Shown: positions 10,901 to 22,170, counted from the stretch's first letter. The stretch is 64,000 nucleotides of DNA from Cyanophora paradoxa (GCA_004431415.1 QPMI01000242.1:59149-123148), one strand, 5' to 3'. Made by a program: numbers and translations. The notes: generated by a model not told the origin, from the sequence alone.

Positions 10901-13900
10901 GACATTTTCCCGGTCCCCCGAAACACCATCTATTACATTGGGATTCAGTTTCTATAAGGTGAGCCGGGGCCGCCGGGCGCGACACAGAAGAATCGCCTCG
11001 AGGGAGTGAGGGGGGCACCTGAGAATGATGGGCCCGCGGAACCACGCCCGTCCTCCCCAGGGCGGGCCCCGCGCCTGCATCCGAGCCCTGCGAAACACCA
11101 TCTATTACATTGGGATTCAGTTTCTATAAGGTGAGCCGGGGCCGCCGGGCGCGACACAGAAGAATCGCCTCGAGGGAGTGAGGGGGGCACCTGAGAATGA
11201 TGGGCCCGCGGAACCACGCCCGTCCTCCCCAGGGCGGGCCCCGCGCCTGGATCCGAGCCCTGAGAAACACCATCTATTACATTGGGATTCAGTTTCTATA
11301 AGGTGAGCCGGGGCCGCCGGGCCCCCGGGGCGCGACACAGAAGAATCGCCTCGATCGCGAGGGAGTGATCATGAGGGGGGCACCTGAGAATGATGGGCCC
11401 GCGGAACCACGCCCGTCCTCCCCAGGGCGGGCCCCGCGCCTGGATCCGAGCCCTGAGAAACACCATCTATTACATTGGGATTCAGTTTCTATAAGGTGAG
11501 CCGGGGCCGCCGGGCGCGACACAGAAGAATCGCCTCGAGGGAGTGAGGGGGGCACCTGAGAATGATGGGCCCGCGGAACCACGCCCGTCCTCCCCAGGGC
11601 GGGCCCCGCGCCTGCATCCGAGCCCTGCGAAACACCATCTATTACATTGGGATTCAGTTTCTATAAGGTGAGCCGGGGCCGCCGGGCGCGACACAGAAGA
11701 ATCGCCTCGAGGGAGTGAGGGGGGCACCTGAGAATGATGGGCCCGCGGAACCACGCCCGTCCTCCCCAGGGCGGGCCCCGCGCCTGGATCCGAGCCCTGA
11801 GAAACACCATCTATTACATTGGGATTCAGTTTCTATAAGCGGGAAGTTGCTGGGAGTACTACGTCTTTGAGCAGCCGGGCAAGCTCGAGCCGCAGGCTTC
11901 CCCCCCGTGCCACGGTGCGCGCGGGCCCCGCCCATTACGCTTGAGTGAAAAACCGGTGCTAGTGCGGGTTTACCTTCCGTCTGAGGCATGAGCAAGGCCC
12001 CGCAGCTGCCCCGCCCCGCCCCACCCCGCCCCGCGGCTGCCACTAGCAGATAGCTAGCTGATATTATAAATAAGTACGTAGACCTGCAGTCAAGCGGCAG
12101 GCGCAGCAGCCAGGCGGGGCCGCCCGCCGCCGCCCGCCGCGCCTCCGCCCGCCGCGCCTCCGCCGCGTGCGGCGAGCCTCGTCGCCGCCCGCTGCGCCTC
12201 CCGCGCCGCCCGCCGAGATGCCCCGCCGCCCGCCGCGCCTCTGCCCGCCCGGAGAGCCGCGCCTCCGCCCGCCGCGCCTCCGCCGCGTGCGGCGAGCCTC
12301 GTCGCCGCCCGCCGCGCCTCCGAGCCTCCCGCGCCGCCCGCCGAGATGCCCCGCCGCCCGCCGCGCCTCTGCCCCGCCCGGAGAGCCACGCCTCCGCCCG
12401 CCGCGCCTCCGCCGCGTGCGACGAGCCTCGTCGCCGCCCGCTGCGCCTCCCGCGCCGCCCGCCGAGATGCCCCGCCGCCCGCCGCGCCTCTGCCCCGCCG
12501 GAGAGCCGCGCCTCCGCCGCCGCGCCTCCGCCGCGTGCGACGAGCCTCGTCGCCGCCCGCTGCGCCTCCCGCGCCGCCCGCGAGATGCCCGCCGCCCGCC
12601 GCGCCTCTGCCCGCCCGGAGAGCCGCGCCTCCGCCGCGTGCGACGAGCCTCGTCGCCGCCCGCTGCGCCTCCCGCGCCGCCCGCCGAGATGCCCCGCCGC
12701 CCGCCGCGCCTCTGCCCCGCCCGGAGAGCCGCGCCTCCGCCCGCCGCGCCTCCGCCGCGTGCGGCGAGCCTCGCCGCCGCCCGCCGCACCTCCCGCGCCG
12801 CCCGCCGAGATGCCCGCCGCCCGCCGCGCCTCTGCCCCGCCCGGAGAGCCGCGCCGCTGCCCGCCGCGCCTCCGCGCCGCCCGCCGAGATGCCCGTCGCC
12901 CGCCGCGCCTCTGCCCCGCCCGGAGAGCCGCGCCGCTGCCCGCCCGCGCCTCCGCCGCGTGCGGCGAGCCTCGTCGCCGCCCGCTGCACCTCCCGCACCG
13001 CCCGGCAAGATGCCCCGCCGCCCGCCGCGCCTCTGCCCCGCCCGGCGAGATGCCCCGCCGCCCGCCGCGCCTCCGCCCCGCCCGGAGAGCCTCGCCGTCG
13101 CCCGCCGCGCCTCCGCTTCGCCCCGTGAGCCGCAGCGCCTCCCGCCGCACCTCCCGCTCCGTGCGGCGAGCCTCGCCGCCGCCAGCTGCGCCTCCGCCCC
13201 GCCCGGAGAGCCGCGCCGCCGCCCGCCGCGCCTCCGCCGCGTGCGGCGAGCCTCGCCGCCTCCCGCCGCACCTCCCGCGCCGCCCGGCGAGAGTGCCCAG
13301 CCGCCCGCTGCGCCTCTGCCCCGCCGGCGAGCCTCGCCGCCGCCCGCCGCGCCTCCGCCCCGCCCGGCGAGCCGCGCCGCCGCGCCTCCGCTCCGCCTGG
13401 CCGCGCCTCGGCCCTATGCGGCGGCCCCATGACTTGTCTATGAGAAAACTTCTAAGCGTGGTACGAACTGTTCATATCGCTTGCCGGAGGGGCGGGTCCC
13501 CGCATGGATCGCGCTGCGTCAGCATCTGCGCTGCGTCGCCGAGTCGCCCTGCGCCACGGAGTACTCAGCCCTGGGGACTTATAGGAGAGATTGTATTAGA
13601 ATTGGCACGCACGAAGCTTTTCGCTCGCTAGCTGCTCGGGCTGTGTATCGGTTGCCGCGCCAGTCTTGGCATCCTCGCACACGTATGCTTGCACGCGCTC
13701 AGCTGCACGATGGGATGCAGCTGCGGGACCGTTGCACATGGTTGCAGCAGCAATGCAGCCGCGGGACAGGGGTACCAGTACGCAATTGGACAGGGTACAC
13801 ATCCAAAAAGCCTTCGTCAACGTCTTCGTCCCGCAGGCCTCGCTGGCCGCCGCCCGAGCAACAGCATTGAACCGCGACTCGTAGCGCATTCTTGTCCTCT

Positions 13901-16900
13901 TCACGCGCAGGTCCTTGTTCATCGGCTTCCGTTCATCGGCTTCAACGGACACCCGCCGCGGTCGGTCTCCCGCCGTCCACTTGGTGCCACGCTGGCTAAC
14001 TAGCTCTTGAGGGCGGACAGCAACCCTTCCGAGCACCGAGACGCGAATTCCGACGCTCTGGACCGAGACGCGATGGCAGGTTCGAACATGTGCCCAAGAA
14101 ACCGTCCTGCCATCGGATTTGCTAAGTGATCTGACTACTCCGTGCAGGAGCCCTCGGTGGTCTCCCTGCGTTCCGCGTTCCGCGGTCCCTCTGGCACCAG
14201 GTACGCGCGCGCCTCAGGCTGCGCCACGTTAGCTAGCAATGCTTGCTAGCAAGCGCGCCAGGCCGGTCCATCCTATAGCTTCCCGTCCCGCGCTGAGTCC
14301 CGCGCTGAGCTTTAGGCACCGCGCCTTGCCTTGACTTCGCGCGTGCAGGCGCCTGGCGGCACCGCGGCACGCGCAACGAGGCGCCGCGGATGTGGTGGAG
14401 CACATGGAGCGGCGCCGGCGGCTGGGACAAGTGGGCGATGGCGCTACGGGGATGGCGCTGCGAGCTAGCTAAGAGTTGGTCAACGAGGCGCGATGTAGCT
14501 GTAGCTAGCTAGCTAGCGAGACCATAGGCATCTGATAGCTAGCTAGCTAGCTAGAGAGTGAGTGCAATCGAGATTGGCTGCTCGCTGGTGGGCGCGCGGC
14601 GCGGGCGCACGGGTGCTCCGGTCACAGGCCTGCGAGATAAGCTTAAATAAGCTTAGCTGCCTGCCGAGATGAGCTTAAATGGTATTTCGGGCTCATTCTT
14701 GCATTGGACAAGCGAGTCCCTGCGGAGCAGGAGTGGCCTTGGGTCTTGGGGACTCAAGGCGTGAGGGTGGCCGCTCTTTGTTTTTAAAACGCGTACGGGG
14801 GCCCGCAACCGGTACCGCGCGCGGTTATTACTAGCTATAGTATATATATTTACTGCTGCAGCTGTTGAGCCCGGAGAGGACTACCGTAGTACCGTAGTAC
14901 GCGGCTGTACGCCGCCTAGTAGCTTCTAGCCTAGTAGCTTGGTCTAGCTAGCGCCAGCGATTCGTGCCGGCGCCACGGTGCGCCACGCCGCGCGCGCCGC
15001 GCGCGTGGCGGTCCGAGTCTCGTACCGAGTCGTACGCGTATATCGAATCTATTATCGATATCAGCTGCAGTGACTCTGAGCTGAGCGAAGCGACGCGTGA
15101 CGCGCGCGGCTCGGTCACGTGCACGGCCGCGGTGACTCCAGCCTACCAGCCGGGTACAGAGGCTTTTTGCAATTTCCATCGGCGAAGGGGAAGCAAGCTG
15201 GAAGCCAATGATATTTGCGCTTGTCCGTGAATTCGAATGGGGCGATTGAGCTTTTTGGCCAATGGCGATCGGGCTTCACGCGAACAATTTCGTTCGTACG
15301 TGCTGTTAGTGCTTGTTAGAGGTGTCACATTTGAAAAGTAGCGCCGCCATCGTGCTCCCTAGGGTCGAAAATGGGTACCTAGGTCCAAAAATTTTGTCTA
15401 TAAAATCAAGTTGAAGTTTGACACAAGATAGGCACAGACCTAAGGGCCTCTCCTTTCCCCAAGGCCGACTTTCGCAAAGATGCTATCTCGGGTTTTACTC
15501 GAGCTCAACCCGAGCTGATTCTTGCTGTGCTCGGCGAGCCGCCCCTGCGCCCCTTGCGACCCCTCGCCAGGCCGCGCAGGCCCAGGTGCTCGCCCTCGCG
15601 CCGGCGGCCTTCGCGGCGCGGTGGCCGCACGGCGCGCTCGTCCCCCGCTGCCACGTCCGCTTCACCTTCTGCCGGATGGGCATCCGGCGCGCCGGCCCCC
15701 GGGCCTCGAGGCGGCAGGGGCGGGCTGACGGTGCGCCAGGCGGATGCACCAGGCGGTGGACGAGGTGCTTGCCGCGAGGGCCGTCCCCCTCTTCCCCAAG
15801 GCCGACCCTGTGCCCCTCGCCCCGCCCCGGCCCCGCGCCCCGGCCCCGCCCGGTCCCGAGCCCTGCGACGAGGAGGAAGACGAGTGCTGGGACGAGGAGG
15901 CCGAGGAGGAGCACGGGGCGGAGGCGCTGCACGGGACTGGTGCCGGCGCCCGCTCGCCCCCGGCCCGCACGCGCGTCAGCGGGGCCGGCGCAGACGCGTT
16001 CGGGGCGCCCCTCGACGAGGAGCACGCCGGCCCCTGCTTCCCCGTCCTCCGCACGGCCTTCCCCTACGCGGAGGCGGCGCCGGGGCCCGAGCGCTGGAGC
16101 CGGCGCCGGCACCCCGCGCTGGAGGCGAGCCGGGAGCTGAACCCCGAGCAGCTCGAGGCCGTCGCTCGCTGCGTCGTGCGCCCCGCCCCGCCCCCCCCCC
16201 GGTCCAGACACACCCTTGAGGCCGGCCGGCCCGGCAGCTCCACCGGCCCACCGGCGCTCCTTTCGTCGTGTGGGGTCCCGTCGGCACCGGGTGCGCGCTC
16301 TGCGTGGGCGGCCGGGGCGGGAGTGACAGCGGCGGCAGGAAGACGATGACAGTAGTCGAGATCATCCTGCAGGCGCTCGGACCCCGGCCGCCGCCGCGCC
16401 CCGCAGTGCATCCCTCAGGCCGGGCCCCCGCAGGCGACCCGGCGCTCCCCGGCAGCGCGTGTGCTCGCCTGCGCCCCCTCGAACTCTGCCGCCGACACTC
16501 TCTGCGCCCGCCTCGCCCAGTGCGCCCCGCCCGTCCCCGCCGCCCTCCGCGCGCCCCGCCCGCCGACCCCGCACTGCAGGCACTTTCCCCGGGGCACACT
16601 CTTTCGCCTGTGCGCCGTGGGGGGCGGGCGCGGGGCGCGGGGTGCCCGGGGGCCGATGGGCGGGGCAGGAACTCGTTCCAGCGGCCGGCAGCGACGGTCT
16701 TCGCTTCGGTTCTGCCATACTGCGTCGCCGACCCCGACACGGGCCTCTTCGGCGCGCCGGCATCCCCCCCGCCGGCCGGCTGGTGCGGGCGTGACGGGGC
16801 GCAGACGTGCCGGAGCTGCCCGAGCTCGCCGCCTTCCGCGTCGTCGTCGCCGTCCGCCCGCGCCGCCCGCCCCCGCCCGCGCCCGCCCCGCCCACGCCGG

Positions 16901-18363
16901 CCCCGCAGACGTGCGCGGGGCCGGCATCCTCCGCGCCCTCGGCCTCCCCGCCGGCCACTTCGGCTGGATCGTGTTCGACGGCGCGCGCCCCCGGCGCCCC
17001 CGGCGGGCCGCTGACGGGGGCCAGAGGCCGGCCAGGCGCTCGAGCCCGAGTCCCTCATCCCATTGACCCTCGCCCTCGGCGCACCCCGCACCCGCCCCGC
17101 CCCGCCCCCGCCGAGGGGCCCCCAGGCGGCGCCCACCCCACGCGGGTCGTCATCTGCGGGGACCCGCGGCAGCTGGGCCCCCTCCTCAGATCTCCGCTCG
17201 CATTGCAGCTCGGGGCAGGCATCTCGCTCCAGGCGCGCCCGCCCCGCCCTGGCCCCCGCGCGGCGCGGAGGCGAGGAGGCGGGCGGGGCAGGAGCGGCTG
17301 CTGGGGCAGGGGCCGTACGGGCGGCGGGACGCGCGCTACATCACCGTGCTACGCCGCAACTACCGCTCCCAGGCCGCCCTCCTCGAGGCCCGCCGCCCGC
17401 CCGGCCCGCCCCGCACACCCTCCCGCGAGGCGGCGTGCAGGTGCCGGGGAGGCTCTTCTACGAGAAGCGCCTGCTCGCCGCCGCGGAGCCCGACGACTCG
17501 CTCGCCTCGTGGGGCGAGCTGCCGGCGGCGGCCCCGCTGCTCTTCTACAGCGTCGAGGGGAGAGACGTGCGAGACGTGGACTCGCCGTCGCTGCACAACC
17601 CGATCGAGGCGAGCGTGGTGACGGGGCTGGTGGAGAGCATCCTCGCCTTCGCCGCCCCGGGCCGCCCCGTCTCCACCAACGACATCGGCGTCATCGCCCC
17701 CTACCGCAAGCAGGCGCCCGCCCCCGCCCCGCCCCGCCCCCGCCCGCCCCAACCCCCCGCCAGGTCCGCTCCATCCGCACGCTGCTCCGCGCACGCGGCC
17801 TCGGGGCCATCCGAGGCGCGCCCCCGCCCCGCCCTGCCTCGCCCCGCCCCGCGCCCGCCGAGGGCGGGCAGTGGGGACGGAGGGGACTACCAAGGGCAGG
17901 AGGAGAGGGTGATCATCGTGTCGACGGTGGTGGCGCGGCCGGGCGGCTGGCGCAGGCGCGGGAGCAGCGGCTGGGCTTCCTGCGCGACCCGCGCTCGTTC
18001 AACGTGGCGGTGACGCGGGCGCGGGCGCTGCTCGTCGTCGTCGGCCACGCCGCCGTCCTCAGCGAGGACCCCTGCTGGCGCGCCCTCATCGCCCACGCCG
18101 CCCGCCTCGGCGCCTACAGGCCCGCCCCGCCCCGCCCCACCCCCGCCCCCGCGCGCCTCACGGGGCCGGGCCGGTTGCAGGGGCGGCGTGCGAGGCCGCG
18201 GCGGAGGGGGCGGGGGGCGGGGCGGGGGCGGGGGTGGAGGAGGTGGCGCGGGCGGTGGCGGAGCGGCTGGCGCTGGGGGCGGAGGAGGAGGCCTTCCCCC
18301 GCTCGAGGACCTCGGGCGCCACTTCGCCGACGCCGACGACCTCGAGTGGCGCGTCGTCATGTA
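7991..18363 (+). CDS. MOV10/SDE3-type RNA helicase, split by a 6.4-kb satellite-filled intron
   Basis: UPF1-like superfamily 1 RNA helicase of the MOV10/SDE3 branch, which acts on RNA in silencing and decay. The N-terminal part (about 7991-9185) shows family landmarks WVEEVQMLHDIKAYDLF and VPGLPEKRPDLQYGDLL. The C-terminal part (from 15570-15586) has VRFTFCRMGIRRMHQAVD, NPEQLEAV, Walker A GPVGTGKT, CAPSNSAADTL, the DEAG box, CGDPRQLGPL, LRRNYRS, APYRKQ, GDYQGQEERVIIVST and FNVAVTRA. The last visible donor before the gap is at 9186. Introns elsewhere are about 44-80 nt: GT-AG at 8712, 8876, 9067, 16176, 16291, 16520, 16610 and 16852; GC-AG at 15687, 16373, 16752, 16981, 17079, 17233, 17388, 17714 and 17816. 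One-base breaks are implied near 9005, 16915, 17935 and 18300, so it is either mis-assembled or decaying. The start is uncertain. Confidence 0.88.
9590..10732 (+). repeat. Satellite A, about 138-141-bp units, eight copies
   Basis: The landmark gacggggctgaggccagg recurs at 9621, 9762, 9900, 10041, 10178, 10316, 10453 and 10592, with spacings of 137-141 bp. Units differ by one-base indels in C runs. The array ends sharply at the transition to cttgcatccctgtcc. Minus-strand frames of 330-520 codons run through it, but the unit length is not held to a multiple of three, so it is not coding. It lies inside the long intron of the MOV10-like gene. Confidence 0.93.
10920..11840 (+). repeat. Satellite B, 172-bp units, five copies plus terminal partial
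   Basis: The landmark aaacaccatctattacattg occurs at 10921, 11093, 11265, 11458, 11630 and 11802. Spacing is exactly 172 bp except for one 193-bp unit (11265-11457). That longer unit has three insertions: a C5G4 run near 11323 and two 6-bp palindromes at 11355 and 11369. Each unit contains a donor-like ataaggtgagcc and, about 100 bp on, an acceptor-like cctccccag. Units alternate cctgcatcc and cctggatcc, suggesting a higher-order dimer. Confidence 0.95.
12110..13425 (+). repeat. Satellite C, C-rich array of about 120-bp units
   Basis: The landmark gccgcgtgcggcgagcctc recurs with spacing mostly 102-130 bp, from about 12160 to 13250. It is interleaved with cgcccgccgagatgcc and cggagagccgcgcc sub-repeats. 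One strand is almost entirely C/G with strong C skew. Long frames on both strands (up to about 500 codons of Arg/Ala/Gly or Pro/Arg/Ala) are compositional artefacts. Confidence 0.9.
13426..15344. other. Non-coding part of the long MOV10-like intron
   Basis: No gene is recognised. Trimer palindromes and (ctag)n runs are dense at 14465-14555 and 14815-14950. The segment probably belongs to the same 6.4-kb intron as the satellites. A short exon-like reading at about 11850-11900 (WEYYVFEQPGKLEP) upstream of satellite C is unexplained. Confidence 0.4.
15345..15480 (+). repeat. Dispersed repeat, inverted copy at 53325-53472
   Basis: The stretch from catcgtgctccc to ttccccaaggccgac is repeated in inverted orientation at 53325-53472 at roughly 80-90% similarity by eye. 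It ends about 100 bp before the exon that resumes the MOV10-like reading frame, so it marks one edge of the foreign DNA in that intron. The partner copy carries an extra tgtaca palindrome. Confidence 0.8.
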
Positions 18364-19689
18364 GCGCCCCCGGCCCCCGGCCCCCCGGCCCCCGCCCCCA
18401 CCCCCACGCCCCACCCAGCCCTTCAACTCTTCTGAGCGGGCTTTTTCTTCTCAAGCACTCCCGCTGTGCCCGGAAGTTTTTTGCCTGCTCATGATCATAT
18501 TTACATGAAATCCGTAACCGATCGCGACATTAAAAACACTAAACCTCTTGAAAAAGAGGCAATCTAAGCTCTGAATCAGCGTGACCCCGCGAGGGTTGGG
18601 GCCGCGCCACCTCAAAGCTGTACCAGTCTCCCCGAGGAGCGGGAGGAGATGTTGTCTATAGATGAATCTAGATGCGCGAGTCTGGTTCATCTCGCGCTGC
18701 CGGTGGCAGGCTCAGTGGCCCCACGAGGACGACCCCGCCGCCGGGCCCGGACTGTAGCCAAGGTCGCGCGAGCAGCACAGCGGGTGCCTGCAGGCGGCGC
18801 TTCAGAGGGACACTGGCGAGCGATCCGCCGCGCTTCTAGATGCGCACCCGTAGCAGCAGAAGGGGTGACCCCGGAAGTAGTGCACTGCAGGGATGGGGCC
18901 GTCGGACCCCGGGGACGAACAGCGAAAATGCTCGCGGAGCCGCACCGTGGCCGTGGTCGGGGGGCAGGCCCGCGCAGGCGCAGCTGTGACAGTAGTTTGG
19001 GGAGACGCTGCCCGCCGCCGCCGCCGCCGCCGCGTGCCCTCCGTGCCCGGAGTGGTGCTCGTGCGCTGCCCTGCGCACCGCCCCCGTCACGCTCCCTTCA
19101 GGTCCCGCCGCCACCAAACAGTCCGTTCTTGACAATACAAACCCATGAGGAGCCGTTGAGTAGCGTGACCTCTGCGGCGCGCGCGCAGGTCAGCAGATCG
19201 CGGATGTGCTGTCAGTGACTAGCTGCGCGCGAAGGGGGCTCACCCGAGCGGCTTCTCTACTCCGCTGAAGACCGCTGCAACGCGGAAACGCGTCAGAAAG
19301 CATGCGAGGAAGGCACGCGGCAGAAAACCGCGATCCGAGACCGACCTCCGTTCGTTCAACATCGCCTCCCTCAGGAACTCGGAATAGCTTGCTGCGCAGG
19401 ATAGACACCGGCACGTCAACAGAGTTGGCCGGGAGTGCTCCAATCCCGGGCCGCGAGCTCTGGCGCCCGGGTCACAGGGCGGCGCACTTGACATATCACC
19501 CCTATCGAGGACGTGGCCAGCGGGGCGCCTACAGCACGATATCGAGGCGCTAGCGCTTCGAAGAAGCTGAGCCCCTTTTTTCGTCGAATTTTCGAGCCAG
19601 GAGGGGTCTACGCCGCGTAGGCCAGCTCCGATTCCGCCCTGCAGCGGGATCACTCGCTAGCCCACTCAGTTATGGCTCTATGAGTGAGC
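18364..19689. other. No supported gene
   Basis: Space between the MOV10-like stop codon and the TPR gene. Open frames at 18649-19218 and 19302-19553 have no domain similarity or splice structure that I can defend. A promoter for the TPR gene is expected here but no core element is obvious. Confidence 0.4.
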
Positions 19690-21997
19690 ATGGGCTGCCG
19701 CACAAGCAGCGCCGCTGCTTTGAAGCATGAAGAAGCTTTACCAGCGGCAACGAGCGAGTCCACTGCAACAGATAAGGACGGCGGCGCTGCGATTGTCCAG
19801 CCAGGGCCCCCCCAAGCCGCCCCGCGATCCTCCATACAGAGCGCGACCCCCAATCCGCGGTCCCCAAGCCCGGCATCCACGTTTGCGGTCCTGCAGACCC
19901 CAATCACGGGACCTTGGAACTCTCCCGGCGCCGCGTCGCGGGCATCGACAGGCTCTCCAGACCTTGAAGGTGCAGCAGGAGCTCCGATCAACAATGGGGC
20001 GCCCTGATACCGCGACACAGCTCGGGGATCAACGTCCGCGGCGCAAGAGAAGATCACTGGCTCCGCGGCTAAGCAGGTGGTCAGCCCAAGCCGGCTTGCG
20101 CAGCCCTGTGAGCCGGAGTACGGGCGCATCGCCGAGACGCCGAGCCCGGGCACGTCGCCAAAGCGGCCGCGGAGAGGCGACGTGCCCGGGGAAGCAGAGG
20201 CGGGGGGGCAGGAGCCGGCCGAGGTGCCGCCCGTGACGCCGCTGCCGGTGGAGCCGATGGCCCTCCCGGAGTCGGCCCGGGCGGCCTCCACCTCGCGGAG
20301 GGAGACGGCGCGCCGCCCGCCGCCCGCCGGCGCCGCACCCCGGCAGCACCTCACGCCCCGCGCAGGGCTCGGCGAGCGCGCCGACCTCGCAGGCGCCCTC
20401 GCGGGGCACGGCCCTCGACCCCGAGCCACCGTGCGCACCCCGCGCCTCCCCGCCCGCGCACCCCGCCCCGGCAGCCGGAAGCCGGTCCTGCGTGCCGGGC
20501 GCGGGGCCAAAAAAGAGCGAAAGAAAACCGAAAGAGCGTGGGGAGGCGCTGCGGGGGGTGACGGACGGGGGGCAGGCGGCGGACCTGAGCGAGCGCGGGG
20601 AGCGGGCGTACGTGGAGGGGGAGTACGGGCGGGCGGAGAAGCTGCTGGGGCGGGCCCTGGCGCTTCGCGAGGAGCACCTGGGGCGCGCCCACGCGGAGAC
20701 CCTCGCGTGCGCCCTCGACCTCGCCGCCGCCCTCCTCGCCCAGGGCCGCTTCCCCGAGGCCGCCCCCCTCGCCGCCGTCCGCCCGCCCGCCCCCGCCCCC
20801 GCCCCGCTGAGGGGCCCCGCAGCGCGCGCTCGAGGGGCGCGAGGCGGCGCTGCGGGGCGGGGAGGGGGGGAGGCGGAGGTGGCCCGCGCCGCGCGCCTCC
20901 TCGGCGACGCCTACGCCGCCATGGGCAAGCTCGCCAAGGCCGCCGCCGCCTACCAGCGCGCCCTCGCCGCCCTCGGGGCGCCAGGCGAGGCCGGCGAGGG
21001 CGAGGGCGAGGAGGCGCTGGAGGTCTGCGGGGCGCTGGCGGAGGTGGAGCGGGAGCGGGGCCACGCGGGGGAGGCGCACCAGCTGCTCGAGCGCGTGCTC
21101 GCGGGGACGCGCTACGAGGAGCAGACGGTGCAGCTGCTCCAGGCCGCCGCCGAGGCCGCCGAGGAGGCCGCCCGCCTCGAGCGCGCCGAGGAGCTCCACC
21201 GCGTCCGCCCGCCCCGCCCCACCGCCCCCGCCGGCCTGACGGGGCGCAGCGGGTGCTGGCGCTGCAGGCGGGGGCCGGGGGCGGGGAGGGGGCGGAGGCG
21301 GGCTGGACCCTCAACACGCTCGCGCTGCTCTGCGAGGCGCAGGGCCGCCCCGCCGACGCCGAGCGCCTCTACCGCGTCCGCCCCCGCCCCCCGCCCCGCC
21401 CCGCCCCGCCTGCCCCTCACCGCACGGCAGCGGGCGACGGCGGTGCTGGAGAAGGCGCTGGGGGCCGAGCACCCCAACGCGGCCGCCGCGCACAGGTGCG
21501 ACCAGCGGGGGCCGGGGGCGGGCGAGGCGGGGCTGAGCGGGGGCGGGGGCAGCAACCTGGGGGCGTTCCTGCTGAAGCAGGGGCGGGCGGGGGAGGCGGT
21601 GGGCCCGCTGCAGTACGCCCTCCTCGTGAGCGAGGCGGTCCTGGGGCCCCTGCACGAGGACACGCGCGACACCGCCGCCTGGCTCGCCGACGCCTACGAG
21701 GGCAGCGCCCAGGCCCCACAGGTCATTGCTCTGGGCACCCCCAGCCCCTCGACTTGGCTCGTGACAGCGTTTGCTCTTGACCAGGCCGCCGTCACCCGAG
21801 CCAAGCACCGGCTCACCCCTGCCGCCCCCCGCCGGCCCCTCACCGCCCAGCGCGTGCGCCCCGCCCCGCCCCGCCCCGCCCCGCGCCGGGTGACCGCGCG
21901 GCAGGCGCCGTCGAGGCCGGTCTCGTGCCGGAGCCGCGCCCGGGTGCCAACGCGCACGTCTCTCCGCTGCGAGGAGATCGCCGACAGCGAGAACTGA
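19690..21997 (+). CDS. TPR-repeat protein, kinesin-light-chain-like, possible N-terminal acylation
   Basis: Exons by my model: 19690-19969, 20021-20776, 20823-21202, 21250-21375, 21431-21495, 21553-21721, 21785-21853 and 21905-21997, all GT-AG, with introns of 46-63 nt. The start is the ATG giving MGCRTSS, which fits the MGCxxS/T pattern for myristoylation plus palmitoylation. About 280 disordered Ser/Pro/Ala-rich residues follow. Then come tetratricopeptide units: ERGERAYVEGEYGRAEKLL, RLLGDAYAAMGKLAKAA, NTLALLCEAQGRPADAERL and SNLGAFLLKQGRAGEAV. Two one-base corrections are needed: one base too many near the A6 run at about 20510, and one G too few in the G7 run at about 20865. Likely a scaffold binding peptides or motor complexes; the partner is unknown. 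Confidence 0.8.
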
Positions 21998-22170
21998 GGC
22001 GGCGCCTCCACCGCTCACTGCCGGCGCCCCGCTGCCTCACCCTCCGCCGCCCCTAGCTCCACCACCCCCGTCGCCTCCGATCTCATCGGCGCCTCATTGC
22101 CAAGTTGTGGCCCCTGCCTCAACCAGCGATAATACTTCACGCGTCTTAGCCTCTCAATTCTTTGAACTTT

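Noticed and set aside
9477-11045. 522-codon minus-strand frame of Arg/Gly/Ala repeats
   Set aside because: It is satellite A read on the complement. Unit length varies by single bases and is not held to multiples of three, so it is not a coding repeat.
9590-13425. CRISPR array
   Set aside because: The repeats are directly adjacent tandem units without unique spacers, in a eukaryotic sequence.
11654-13432. Long frames (up to about 500 codons) on both strands across satellite C
   Set aside because: Extreme GC removes stop codons in all frames. Composition is low complexity, with no start or splice context.
20077-21317. Overlapping 555- and 567-codon frames around the TPR gene
   Set aside because: They are shadows of the TPR exons. 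Only the frame with TPR helices and matching intron phases is kept.
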